DNA from: Haliea sp. E1-2-M8
GTDB lineage: Bacteria; Pseudomonadota; Gammaproteobacteria; Pseudomonadales; Halieaceae
Length of the DNA stretch: 64,000 nt
Direction: 5' to 3'
Assembly: GCF_030649675.1 (NCBI RefSeq)
Contig: NZ_JAUTDR010000001.1
Span: 62,001-126,000 of the forward strand
The notes under the pieces: model-generated
What the model was told of the DNA's origin: nothing
The model's database searches: none
Seen by the model: the letters and a program-made list of their open reading frames with translations, nothing else
Shown here: in pieces, positions 26,409 to 34,467 of the stretch
Numbering within the stretch: the stretch's first letter is position 1
Layout: the number at the start of each line of letters is the position of its first letter
Translations under genes and position numbers: made by a program

Positions 26409-27179
26409 ATGAGTCACCGCGATGAATACGATACGGCCATGCTCGCGGCCATGAACCTGATCTGGGGCGAGGGTTTCATGGCGCCGGGCGGAGTGGGGCA
26501 CGTGGAGAAGCTCGTAGCGGGTCTGGCTCTCGCGGACCAGCGGCTGCTCGATATTGGCTGTGGCCAGGGCATGCCGGCGTGCCTGCTCGCGGAGCGCCAT
26601 GGCGCCAGGGTCGTCGGCACAGATCTCGAGCATCACCTCGTGCGCCGCTCCCGGTCCCGGGCCGAGCGCCTGGGTGTCGCCGATCGTGCCACTTTCCTCA
26701 CGGTGCAGCCGGGGCCGCTCTGCTTTGCCGACGGGAGCTTCGACGTGGTGATCAGTACCGGAGCGTTTACCCAGGTAGAGGACAAGCTCGGCATGTTCCG
26801 CGAATGCTACCGGGTCCTGCGGCCCGGCGGGAAGCTGCGCTGTTATGACTGGATGCGCAGCGGGGATGGCTACAGTGATGCGATGCGCCGGTGGTTGAAA
26901 CTGGAGGGCCTTACCTACGCCATGGAAACCGCCGCCGGCCAGGCGGCGCTGCTGACTGAGGCGGGCTTTGGTGACGTACAGGTGATGGATGCCTCTGCCT
27001 GGTATCGCGCCGCTGTGCGCCGCGAATACGAGGCGCTCACCGGGCCGCTGCGGCAACCGCTGACGGCGCTGTTGGGTGCGGATCAGGCAGTGCATTTCAT
27101 CGACAACTGGCGCGCCAGCTGTGACGTCTGTGAACGCGGCGAGATGCGCCAGGTTTACATGCGCGCGTGCCGTCCCTAG
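26409..27179 (+). CDS. Class I SAM-dependent methyltransferase
   Basis: 256 residues with a standard Rossmann methyltransferase fold. Motif I is LLDIGCGQGMPACLLA (about residues 46-61), followed by VVGTDLE, then FDVVISTGAFTQVED and RVLRPGGKLRCYDW. The overall pattern resembles small-molecule or phospholipid-base N-methyltransferases, but the acceptor cannot be named. The start at MSHRDEYD is chosen because the upstream part of the frame is not methyltransferase-like and overlaps the divergent promoter. It is divergent from oxidoreductase D, and so is probably controlled with the island. Confidence 0.82.
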   Translation: MSHRDEYDTAMLAAMNLIWGEGFMAPGGVGHVEKLVAGLALADQRLLDIGCGQGMPACLLAERHGARVVGTDLEHHLVRRSRSRAERLGVADRATFLTVQPGPLCFADGSFDVVISTGAFTQVEDKLGMFRECYRVLRPGGKLRCYDWMRSGDGYSDAMRRWLKLEGLTYAMETAAGQAALLTEAGFGDVQVMDASAWYRAAVRREYEALTGPLRQPLTALLGADQAVHFIDNWRASCDVCERGEMRQVYMRACRP

Positions 27180-27277
27180 GATTGCAGCGCGTCGAGCCCG
27201 AAAAGCTTGCGCTTGCCCTCGGGGGCCAGCGCCGCTTCAAATACCAGGCAACATCCCGGGGGCAAAAGGAGTAATAG

Positions 27278-27766
27278 GTGGAAAACGCTGCATATATAGC
27301 CGAAAGGGTTCGCAACATCGCCGACGGCCAGAGGGACCTTCCCGGTGCCCTGCTGCCAATTCTGCACGCAGTACAGGACGCTCTCGGCTTTATCCCCGAG
27401 GCCGCAATACCGATTATCGCCGAGGTGCTGAACCTCTCCCGCGCCGAGGTACACGGTGTGGTCAGCTTCTACCACCACTTCCGCCGCCAGCTGCCGGGGC
27501 AGCACATTGTGCAGATCTGCCGCGCCGAGTCCTGCCAGGCGGTTGGAGCCCGGGCGCTGGAAGCCGAAGCCAGGGCGCAGCTCGGCATTGACTACCACCA
27601 GACCACGGCCGACCGCTGCATCACCCTGGAGCCGGTGTATTGCCTGGGCAACTGCGCCTGTTCCCCGGCGGTACGGGTCAATGACGAGATTCACGGCCTG
27701 ATGGATGCCGCGAAATTATCCGCCCTGTTGGCTGCCCTGCGCAGCCAGGTTGTGGAGGTACGCTGA
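27278..27766 (+). CDS. fdsG: NAD-dependent formate dehydrogenase, gamma subunit (NuoE-like)
   Basis: 162 residues with a thioredoxin-like 2Fe-2S fold. HGVVSFYHHFRRQLPGQH, ICRAESCQAVG and VYCLGNCACSPAVRVND show the four cluster-binding cysteines. It passes electrons in the soluble, cytoplasmic formate dehydrogenase complex. The GTG start has GGAG upstream. The next gene begins one base after its stop. Pairing with the fused FdsB and the large FdsA excludes respiratory complex I. Confidence 0.9.
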   Translation: MENAAYIAERVRNIADGQRDLPGALLPILHAVQDALGFIPEAAIPIIAEVLNLSRAEVHGVVSFYHHFRRQLPGQHIVQICRAESCQAVGARALEAEARAQLGIDYHQTTADRCITLEPVYCLGNCACSPAVRVNDEIHGLMDAAKLSALLAALRSQVVEVR

Positions 27767-27767
27767 C

Positions 27768-29333
27768 GTGAGCGCGATCACGCTCTATATACCCGGCGAT
27801 ACCACCGCCGCCTCCCTGGGGGCCGACCGGGTGGCGCAGCGGCTGGCGAGTGAGTGCCGAGATCGCGGCCTCGAAGTGGCCATCGTCCGCAACGGCTCCC
27901 GCGGCGCCTTCTGGCTGGAGCCCCTGCTGGAAATCGACGCCGGGGGGAAGCGCATTGCCTATGGCCCGGTACAGCTTGAGGACATCCCGCAGCTGCTGGA
28001 CGACGGCATGCTGGCGGGTAGCACCCGGCCCCCGCAGTGTCTCGGCCCGGTCGAGGATATCCCCTTCCTGAAACAGCAGCAGCGCCTGACCTTCGCCCGC
28101 CAGGGTCTGGTGGACCCACTGTCGGTGGCCAGCTACCGCGCCCACGGTGGCCTCGCCGGGCTAGGGCACGCCCTGGGCATGACGCCCCAGGCCATCGTCG
28201 ACGAAATCACCGAATCCGGGCTGCGGGGGAGAGGCGGTGCCGCCTTTCCTACCGGGATCAAGTGGCAGACGGTACTGAACACGGACGCCGCGCAGAAATA
28301 CATCGTGTGCAATGCGGACGAGGGGGATTCCGGTACCTATTCTGACCGCATGCTGATGGAGGGCGACCCCATGAGCCTGCTGGAGGGCATGATCATCGCC
28401 GGCCTGGCGGTGGGCGCCACCCGGGGCTATATCTACCTGCGGGAAGAATATCCCCGGGCCGGTCGCATGCTGCAACAGGCCATGAATGCCCTGCGCGAGG
28501 CTGGCTACCTGGGAGAGCGCATAGGCGGTTCCGGCCACCGTTTTGAGCTGGAGCTGCGGATCGGCGCCGGGGCCTATATCTGCGGCGAGGAAACCGCGCT
28601 GCTGGAGAGCCTGGAAGGCCGCCGCGGCATGGTCCGCGTGAAGCCGCCCCTGCCGGCGATCCAGGGCCTGTTTGGCCAGCCCACGGTGGTCAACAACGTG
28701 ATCTCACTGGCCACGGTCCCCGTCATTCTCGAGCGCGGCGGGGCCTTCTACCGGGATTTCGGTATGGGCCGCTCCCGGGGTACGCTGCCCTTCCAGCTGG
28801 CGGGGAACATAGCCCGCGGCGGTTTGGTGGAACTGGCCTTCGGCGCCACCCTGCGCGAACTGCTGTATGACTTCGGCGGTGGTAGCCGCAGTGGGCGGCC
28901 GCTGCGGGCGGTGCAGGTGGGGGGCCCGCTGGGCGCCTATTTGCCGGAAGCGCAGTGGGATACGCCGCTGGACTATGAGGCCTTCGCCGCCATGGGAGCG
29001 ATGCTCGGCCACGGCGGTATCGTCGCCTTTGACGACAGCGTGGACCTGCGCGAGCAGGCGCGCTTCGCCATGGAGTTTTGCGCCGAGGAGTCCTGTGGCA
29101 AGTGTACTCCCTGCCGTATCGGCAGTATTCGCGGTGTCGAGGTAATCGACCAGCTGGCAGCAGACCCGGAGGGGAACCTGGCGCTGCTGGAGGAGCTTTG
29201 CGAAACCATGACCGACGGCTCCCTCTGTGCCATGGGGGGCATGACGCCCTACCCGGTACTGAGCGCCGTCCGGCATTTCCCGGAAGATTTTACTGCTGAG
29301 AGGGAGTCAGACGATTCCCGGGAGTCGGTCTGA
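27768..29333 (+). CDS. fdsB: NAD-dependent formate dehydrogenase, beta subunit (NuoF-like)
   Basis: 521 residues; carries the FMN and NAD sites of the complex. A short thioredoxin-like N-terminal domain (about residues 1-110) precedes the NuoF core, with GRGGAAFPTGIKWQ for nucleotide binding, then ICGEETALLESLEGRRG. Near residue 440, EESCGKCTPCRIGS holds a 4Fe-4S cluster. The GTG start at 27768 fits the one-base gap after fdsG; a longer frame exists but overlaps fdsG. The stop overlaps the fdsA start by one base (TGATG). Confidence 0.93.
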   Translation: MSAITLYIPGDTTAASLGADRVAQRLASECRDRGLEVAIVRNGSRGAFWLEPLLEIDAGGKRIAYGPVQLEDIPQLLDDGMLAGSTRPPQCLGPVEDIPFLKQQQRLTFARQGLVDPLSVASYRAHGGLAGLGHALGMTPQAIVDEITESGLRGRGGAAFPTGIKWQTVLNTDAAQKYIVCNADEGDSGTYSDRMLMEGDPMSLLEGMIIAGLAVGATRGYIYLREEYPRAGRMLQQAMNALREAGYLGERIGGSGHRFELELRIGAGAYICGEETALLESLEGRRGMVRVKPPLPAIQGLFGQPTVVNNVISLATVPVILERGGAFYRDFGMGRSRGTLPFQLAGNIARGGLVELAFGATLRELLYDFGGGSRSGRPLRAVQVGGPLGAYLPEAQWDTPLDYEAFAAMGAMLGHGGIVAFDDSVDLREQARFAMEFCAEESCGKCTPCRIGSIRGVEVIDQLAADPEGNLALLEELCETMTDGSLCAMGGMTPYPVLSAVRHFPEDFTAERESDDSRESV

Positions 29334-32233
29334 TGCTGCACATTTACGAACCGGAACGGGATTACGGTACCCCCGCGCCCCTGCCCGAGTACAACGAGGG
29401 CTACGCTGCGCTGGCAACCGTGGAGCTGACCATCGACGGGCGCGCGGTCGCGGTTCCGCAGGGCACCTCGGTCCTGCGCGCGGCCGCGCTGGCGGGGATC
29501 AACATCCCCAAGCTCTGTGCCACCGATGCCCTGGATGCCTTCGGTTCCTGCCGCCTGTGCCTGGTGGAGATCGACGGTCGCAAGGGCTACCCGGCCTCCT
29601 GTACCACGCAGGTGGAGGCGGGCATGGCTGTCACCACCCAGAACGGCAAACTGGCACGCCTGCGGCGCAATGTGATGGAGCTATACATCTCTGATCATCC
29701 TCTCGACTGCCTGACCTGTGCCGCCAATGGCAACTGCGAACTGCAGGACATGGCGGGCGCCGTCGGTTTGCGCGAGGTCCGCTATCCCGAAGGCGGGGAA
29801 AGCCACCTGCAGGCAGAGAAGGATCACTCCAACCCCTATTTCACTTTTGACCCGGCGAAGTGCATCGTCTGTTCCCGCTGTGTGCGCGCCTGTGAGGAGG
29901 TGCAGGGCACCTTCGCCCTGACCATCGCCGGCCGCGGTTTTGACTCCCGGGTGGCGGCGGGGGTGGAGCAGTCCTTCATGGACTCGGACTGCGTGTCCTG
30001 TGGCGCGTGCGTGCAGCACTGTCCCACCGCGACCCTGATGGAAAACAGCATTATCGAGCGGGGTCAGCCCGAGCATGCGGTGGTAACCACCTGCGCCTAT
30101 TGCGGTGTCGGCTGTGGCTTCAGGGCGGAGATGCAGGGCGAGCAGGTGGTCAACATGCTGCCCTGGAAGGACGGCGGTGCCAATCGCGGCCACGCCTGCG
30201 TGAAGGGGCGTTTCGCCTTCGGTTACGCCACCCACCCGGACCGCGTCACCGCGCCGATGATCCGCGACGCCATCGACCAGCCCTGGCAGGTGGTGTCCTG
30301 GGAGGAGGCGATCACCTTTGCCGCCAGGCGCCTGCGCGAGGTTCAGCAGCAGCACGGGCGCAACAGCATCGGCGGCATTACCTCGTCGCGCTGCACCAAC
30401 GAAGAGACCTACCTGGTGCAGAAGATGGTGCGCGCGGCCTTCGGCAACAACAATGTCGACACATGTGCCCGAGTCTGTCACTCGCCCACCGGCTATGGTC
30501 TCAAGAGGACCCTCGGCGAATCCGCCGGTACCCAGAATTTTGATTCCGTGGACCGGGCCGATGTGGTGATGGTGATCGGCGCCAACCCCACGGATGGCCA
30601 TCCGGTGTTCGCCTCCCGCCTCAAGCGGCGTCTGCGCGACGGCGCCCGGTTGATCGTGGTCGACCCCCGCCGCATCGACCTGGTGGAGTCACCCCACGTT
30701 CGCGCCGACTACCATTTGCCGCTGCGCCCGGGCACCAACGTGGCGTTTATCAATGCCATGGCCCATGTCATCGTCAGCGAAGGTCTGGAGGACCGGGAGT
30801 TCATCGAGCAGCGCTGTGACCCGGTAGCGTTCGGGGACTGGCTGGAGTTCATCCGCGACTCCCGGCATGCCCCCGAACAGATAGCTGCGGTAACCGGCAT
30901 TGACGCCGATGCCCTGCGGGCCGCGGCGCGGCTGTATGCCAGCGGCGGCAATGGCGCCATCTACTACGGCCTCGGGGTCACCGAGCACAGCCAGGGGTCG
31001 ACCATGGTCATGGGGATCGCCAACCTGGCGATGCTCACCGGCAATATCGGGCGCGAAGGGGTGGGCGTGAATCCTCTGCGCGGACAGAACAATGTGCAGG
31101 GATCCTGTGATATGGGCTCCTTCCCCCATGAACTCCCCGGTTACCAGCCGATAGGCGATGACGCCGTGCGCAGCCGTTTCGAGCGCAACTGGCAGGTGGA
31201 ACTGGATCCGGTGCCCGGTTTCCGCATCCCCAATATGTTCGATGAGGCGCTGGCGGGCAATTTCCGCGCGCTGTACTGCCAGGGTGAAGACATCGCCCAG
31301 TCTGACCCGAACACCAAACACGTCGAGGCGGCGCTGCGCAATCTCAACTGTCTGATCGTGCAGGACATCTTCCTCAACGAAACTGCCAAGTTCGCCCATG
31401 TGTTCCTGCCGGGCGCCTCCTTCCTCGAGAAAGACGGCACCTTTACCAATGCCGAGCGCCGCATCTCCCGGGTGCGCCGGGTAATGACGCCTTTGGCGGG
31501 GAAGGCGGACTGGGAGGCGACCATGGCCCTGTCCAATGCCCTCGGCTACCCGATGGATTATCGGCATCCCGCGGAGATCATGGCCGAGATCGCCAGCCTG
31601 ACACCTTCATTCCAGGGCGTCAGTTACGAGCGGCTGGAACAGGAGGGTTCCATCCAGTGGCCCTGCAATGACGCCGCTCCCGACGGCACCCCGGTGATGC
31701 ACGTGGACGAATTCGTGCGCGGCAAGGGGCTGTTTGTGGTTACCGAGTACGTACCGACAGAGGAAAAGGTTACCCGCCGTTTTCCGCTGTTGCTCACTAC
31801 AGGGCGGATACTGTCCCAGTACAACGTCGGCGCCCAGACCCGGCGCACAGCCAACAGCGCCTGGCACCCGGAGGACATTCTGGAAATCCATCCCCACGAC
31901 GCCGAGGATCGGGGTATTGCCGAGGGTGACCGGGTGAGCATCGCCAGCCGGGTAGGCGAAACCTCGCTCCACGCCAGCCTCAGTGAGCGGGTGCAACCGG
32001 GTGTTGTGTATACCACGTTTCACCACCCCATCAGCGGGGCCAATGTTATCACCACGGAGAACTCGGACTGGGCCACCAACTGCCCGGAGTACAAGGTAAC
32101 GGCGGTGCAGGTGCGCAGGGCCACCGGGCCATCCGCCTGGCAGCGGCAGCACAGTGAGTTTGACCGGGAGCAACAGCGCCTCGCCAGTGGGGAGCCGATG
32201 GAGGCCGATCAGGATGCAGCCGGAACAGCCTGA
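29333..32233 (+). CDS. fdsA: NAD-dependent formate dehydrogenase, alpha catalytic subunit
   Basis: 966 residues; oxidises formate to CO2 at a molybdenum (or tungsten) bis-pterin centre. Domains in order are a 2Fe-2S ferredoxin-like domain (CATDALDAFGSCRLC), a His-Cys3 4Fe-4S site (HPLDCLTCAANGNC), two 4Fe-4S sites (CIVCSRCVRAC and CVSCGACVQHC), then the molybdopterin domain with CAYCGVGCGF. The metal ligand is the first Cys of DTCARVCHSP or its neighbour, so this is a cysteine and not a selenocysteine enzyme. Length fits FdsA of Cupriavidus and Rhodobacter. The 3' end overlaps fdhD by 20 bases. Confidence 0.95.
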   Translation: MLHIYEPERDYGTPAPLPEYNEGYAALATVELTIDGRAVAVPQGTSVLRAAALAGINIPKLCATDALDAFGSCRLCLVEIDGRKGYPASCTTQVEAGMAVTTQNGKLARLRRNVMELYISDHPLDCLTCAANGNCELQDMAGAVGLREVRYPEGGESHLQAEKDHSNPYFTFDPAKCIVCSRCVRACEEVQGTFALTIAGRGFDSRVAAGVEQSFMDSDCVSCGACVQHCPTATLMENSIIERGQPEHAVVTTCAYCGVGCGFRAEMQGEQVVNMLPWKDGGANRGHACVKGRFAFGYATHPDRVTAPMIRDAIDQPWQVVSWEEAITFAARRLREVQQQHGRNSIGGITSSRCTNEETYLVQKMVRAAFGNNNVDTCARVCHSPTGYGLKRTLGESAGTQNFDSVDRADVVMVIGANPTDGHPVFASRLKRRLRDGARLIVVDPRRIDLVESPHVRADYHLPLRPGTNVAFINAMAHVIVSEGLEDREFIEQRCDPVAFGDWLEFIRDSRHAPEQIAAVTGIDADALRAAARLYASGGNGAIYYGLGVTEHSQGSTMVMGIANLAMLTGNIGREGVGVNPLRGQNNVQGSCDMGSFPHELPGYQPIGDDAVRSRFERNWQVELDPVPGFRIPNMFDEALAGNFRALYCQGEDIAQSDPNTKHVEAALRNLNCLIVQDIFLNETAKFAHVFLPGASFLEKDGTFTNAERRISRVRRVMTPLAGKADWEATMALSNALGYPMDYRHPAEIMAEIASLTPSFQGVSYERLEQEGSIQWPCNDAAPDGTPVMHVDEFVRGKGLFVVTEYVPTEEKVTRRFPLLLTTGRILSQYNVGAQTRRTANSAWHPEDILEIHPHDAEDRGIAEGDRVSIASRVGETSLHASLSERVQPGVVYTTFHHPISGANVITTENSDWATNCPEYKVTAVQVRRATGPSAWQRQHSEFDREQQRLASGEPMEADQDAAGTA

Positions 32234-33038
32234 GGCGCCGGTGAGGGGTGGCGGAGAGCTGCCATCTAGCCCGATCCACACCTGGCGGGCGGGGGAGTTG
32301 TCCGCCAGCCGGGACACACTGGCCGACGAGACCCCGGTGGCGCTGGTCTACAACTGTGTTTCGCACGCGGTGATGATGACCTCGGCGTTGGATCTGGAGG
32401 ACTTTGCCCTGGGTTTCAGCCTCGGCGAGGGCATTGTCGACCAGCCCGGGCAGATTTATGACATCGAGGTACGGCATTGCGAGCAGGGCATTGAGCTGCA
32501 GATTGCGCTGGCCTCCGACCGCCTTGCCGCCCTCAAGGATCGGCGCCGGTTTCTTGCGGGCCAGTCGGGATGCGGTCTGTGCGGCGTTGAGTCGCTGGAC
32601 TATTTTGCCGCGCCGCTGCCGACGGTGACGGCCGGGGTCCGGATCAGCCACCGCGCAATCCAGCGCGCCCTGGCGGCACTACCCGGCCTTCAGCGGCTGG
32701 GCGGCCTCACCGGCGGCATGCATGCGGCGGCCTGGTGTGACCCGGCCGGGGAAATCCTGCTGCTGCGCGAAGATGTCGGCCGCCACAATGCCCTGGACAA
32801 GCTGGTGGGCGCCCTGGCCACAAGTGGGCCGCGCCCGGCGGGATTCGCCCTGGTCTCCAGCCGCGCCAGCTATGAACTGGTACAGAAGGCCGCGAGGGCC
32901 GATATGGCGGTGCTGGTCGCCGTGTCCGCGGCCACGTCACGAGCTGTGGCTATGGCGCGGCAGTGCGGCATGACCCTGGTCGGCTTCGCCCGTCCGGGCA
33001 GGCAGGTGGTGTATGCGGGAGCCGAACGCCTCGACTGA
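32214..33038 (+). CDS. fdhD: Formate dehydrogenase accessory sulfurtransferase
   Basis: 274 residues; inserts sulfur into the molybdenum cofactor of formate dehydrogenase, which is essential for activity (FdsC role). The loop SGCGLCGVESLD has the CxxC pair. LREDVGRHNALDKLVG and FALVSSRASYELVQKAARA are typical of the family. The start ATG inside the fdsA end (MQPEQPEAP) is preferred to the longer frame; an upstream ATG at 32154 would only add residues read out of frame within fdsA. The small FdsD subunit gene that often follows fdsC was not found here. Confidence 0.92.
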   Translation: MQPEQPEAPVRGGGELPSSPIHTWRAGELSASRDTLADETPVALVYNCVSHAVMMTSALDLEDFALGFSLGEGIVDQPGQIYDIEVRHCEQGIELQIALASDRLAALKDRRRFLAGQSGCGLCGVESLDYFAAPLPTVTAGVRISHRAIQRALAALPGLQRLGGLTGGMHAAAWCDPAGEILLLREDVGRHNALDKLVGALATSGPRPAGFALVSSRASYELVQKAARADMAVLVAVSAATSRAVAMARQCGMTLVGFARPGRQVVYAGAERLD

Positions 33039-33045
33039 ATTGCGG

Positions 33046-33051
33046 TAGAAT
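33046..33051 (+). promoter_or_regulatory. TAGAAT -10 box close to the oxyR start
   Basis: TAGAAT ends six bases before the oxyR ATG. If it is used, the transcript would begin at about the A of the start codon and be nearly leaderless. No good -35 is seen; oxyR may equally be read from the fds operon, 18 bases upstream. Confidence 0.35.
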
Positions 33052-33056
33052 GGGCC

Positions 33057-33971
33057 ATGATCTCACTGAAACAACTCACTTACGCCCTCGCGGTTGCGGA
33101 TACCCGCCACTTCAAGAAGGCGGCGGAGCAGTGCTCCATCTCCCAGTCCGCCCTGAGCACCGCCATTTCCGAGCTGGAAGCCCAGCTCGGGACCCAGCTA
33201 TTTGAGCGCGACAACAAGAAAGTGCTGGTAACGCCCGCGGGCGCGAAGATCCTGGAGCGGGCAACGGCGATACAAGTGGAGCTGGAGGACATCTATCGCC
33301 TCGCCCAGACCAGCAAGGAACCCCTGAGCTATCCCCTGAGCATGGGCGTCATTCCCACCATCGGGCCCTATCTGTTGCCCAAGGTGTTGCCTGCGGTGCG
33401 GCGCGACTACCCGGATTTTCGCCTCAGCATTGTCGAGGAACAGTCCCATGTGCTGGTGGAAAAGGTGCGCAAGGGTGAACTGGACTCCGCGGTGCTGGCG
33501 CTGCCCTACAGTCACGAGGGCCTGTTGGCGTTCCCCTTCTGGGAGGAAGACCTGTATCTGGTAACCCACCGGGACAGTCCGCTGGGCAAGCGGACCCGGG
33601 TGAAGGCCGGTGACCTGCGCGAGTTGAGCCTGATGCTGCTCAAGGACGGCCACTGCCTCAAGGACCACGCCCTGGCGGTGTGCCATCTGCAGTCTTCCAG
33701 CCTCGATGAGACCCTGGAGGGCGCCAGCCTCTACACCCTGATCCAGATGGTGGCAGGGCATATGGGCTCTACGCTGGTTCCTGAGATGGCGCTGGATCAG
33801 CTGCTGTCCGGCAGCTCCGAACTCAATGCCCTGCACCTGGATGAACCCGGTCCACACCGGACCATTGCCTTTATCGTGCGCCCCAATTTTGGCGGGGTGG
33901 GCAATATCGAGGTGCTGAAGGGGTTGTTCAAGACAGCGCTGGCTACCCACGTTGCGAAGGCAGCGCGGTAG
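33057..33971 (+). CDS. oxyR: LysR-type hydrogen peroxide sensor
   Basis: 304 residues. The N-terminal winged helix-turn-helix reads FKKAAEQCSISQSALSTAIS. The redox pair is visible in LLKDGHCLKDHALAVC as Cys200 and Cys209, which match Cys199 and Cys208 of E. coli OxyR. Oxidation forms a disulfide that turns on peroxide defence genes. It follows fdhD by 18 bases. Several flavin oxidases upstream in the window would produce peroxide, but a functional link is only inference. No katG, ahpC or recG lies beside it here. Confidence 0.93.
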   Translation: MISLKQLTYALAVADTRHFKKAAEQCSISQSALSTAISELEAQLGTQLFERDNKKVLVTPAGAKILERATAIQVELEDIYRLAQTSKEPLSYPLSMGVIPTIGPYLLPKVLPAVRRDYPDFRLSIVEEQSHVLVEKVRKGELDSAVLALPYSHEGLLAFPFWEEDLYLVTHRDSPLGKRTRVKAGDLRELSLMLLKDGHCLKDHALAVCHLQSSSLDETLEGASLYTLIQMVAGHMGSTLVPEMALDQLLSGSSELNALHLDEPGPHRTIAFIVRPNFGGVGNIEVLKGLFKTALATHVAKAAR

Positions 33972-33997
33972 CCACGCAGGGAATCAGGCTGGAGTGA

Positions 33998-34018
33998 CGC
34001 CGGGGGTCAAGCCCGGCG
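33998..34018. terminator. Hairpin between convergent oxyR and small secreted protein gene
   Basis: CGCCGGG, a 7-base loop, then CCCGGCG, a perfect 7-bp GC stem between two converging stops. No T-run, so termination is likely but not certain. Confidence 0.4.
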
Positions 34019-34025
34019 CGCGGGA

Positions 34026-34394
34026 TCAGCTGGGATTGGCGGCCCGGAACTCGCGGATTTCGGTATTGAACTGGCCTGCAACGGTCTCCTCGGTGGAGAC
34101 GGCTTCGTTGTAGGCGTCTATGGATTTCTCATAAGCCGCTTGCAGAGCCTTCGGGTCTTCCGCCTCGCCCCCCTCGATTTCATTCTTTGCCGCAGTGAAC
34201 TCGCCCTCCAGGCAGCCCATGTACTCGAGATTTTCAGTCTGGAAGGTCTTGACTGCCTGCTGGCCGGCAATCATCTCGTCCATGGTGGCGGCGGCGCCGT
34301 CGGGCAGGCTGGGGGTCTCTGGCTGGACACACTCCGCCATGGCCATGGAACTGCCCAGAGCCATTGCTGCAATCAGGGTATTTACAACTTTCAT
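34026..34394 (-). CDS. Small secreted or periplasmic protein, function unknown
   Basis: 122 residues. A clear signal peptide (MKVVNTLIAAMALGSSMAMA) is followed by a mature protein with two cysteines (ECVQPE and MGCLEG, about 45 residues apart) that could form a disulfide. The remainder is helical and rich in Glu and Ala (EFTAAKNEIEGG, AAYEKSIDAYNEAV). AAGGAG lies eight bases before the ATG, which decides the start over an upstream ATG. I do not recognise the family. It stands alone: 73 bases separate it from the SPOR gene, with nothing in the gap. Confidence 0.75.
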   Translation of the reverse strand: MKVVNTLIAAMALGSSMAMAECVQPETPSLPDGAAATMDEMIAGQQAVKTFQTENLEYMGCLEGEFTAAKNEIEGGEAEDPKALQAAYEKSIDAYNEAVSTEETVAGQFNTEIREFRAANPS

Positions 34395-34467
34395 GATCGT
34401 ACTCCTTAAGTAGTGGGACAAACCTTAGCAGTACCGGAGAGCGCTGCCAAGCTGGGGTGATTGCTGC

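Noticed and set aside
27278-32233. Part of a respiratory complex I (NuoE, NuoF, NuoG-like proteins)
   Set aside because: FdsA has the molybdopterin domain with the Cys active-site loop, fdhD follows, and no membrane Nuo subunits are present.
29333-32233. Selenocysteine formate dehydrogenase
   Set aside because: There is no in-frame TGA in the active-site region; it reads Cys (DTCARVCHSP).
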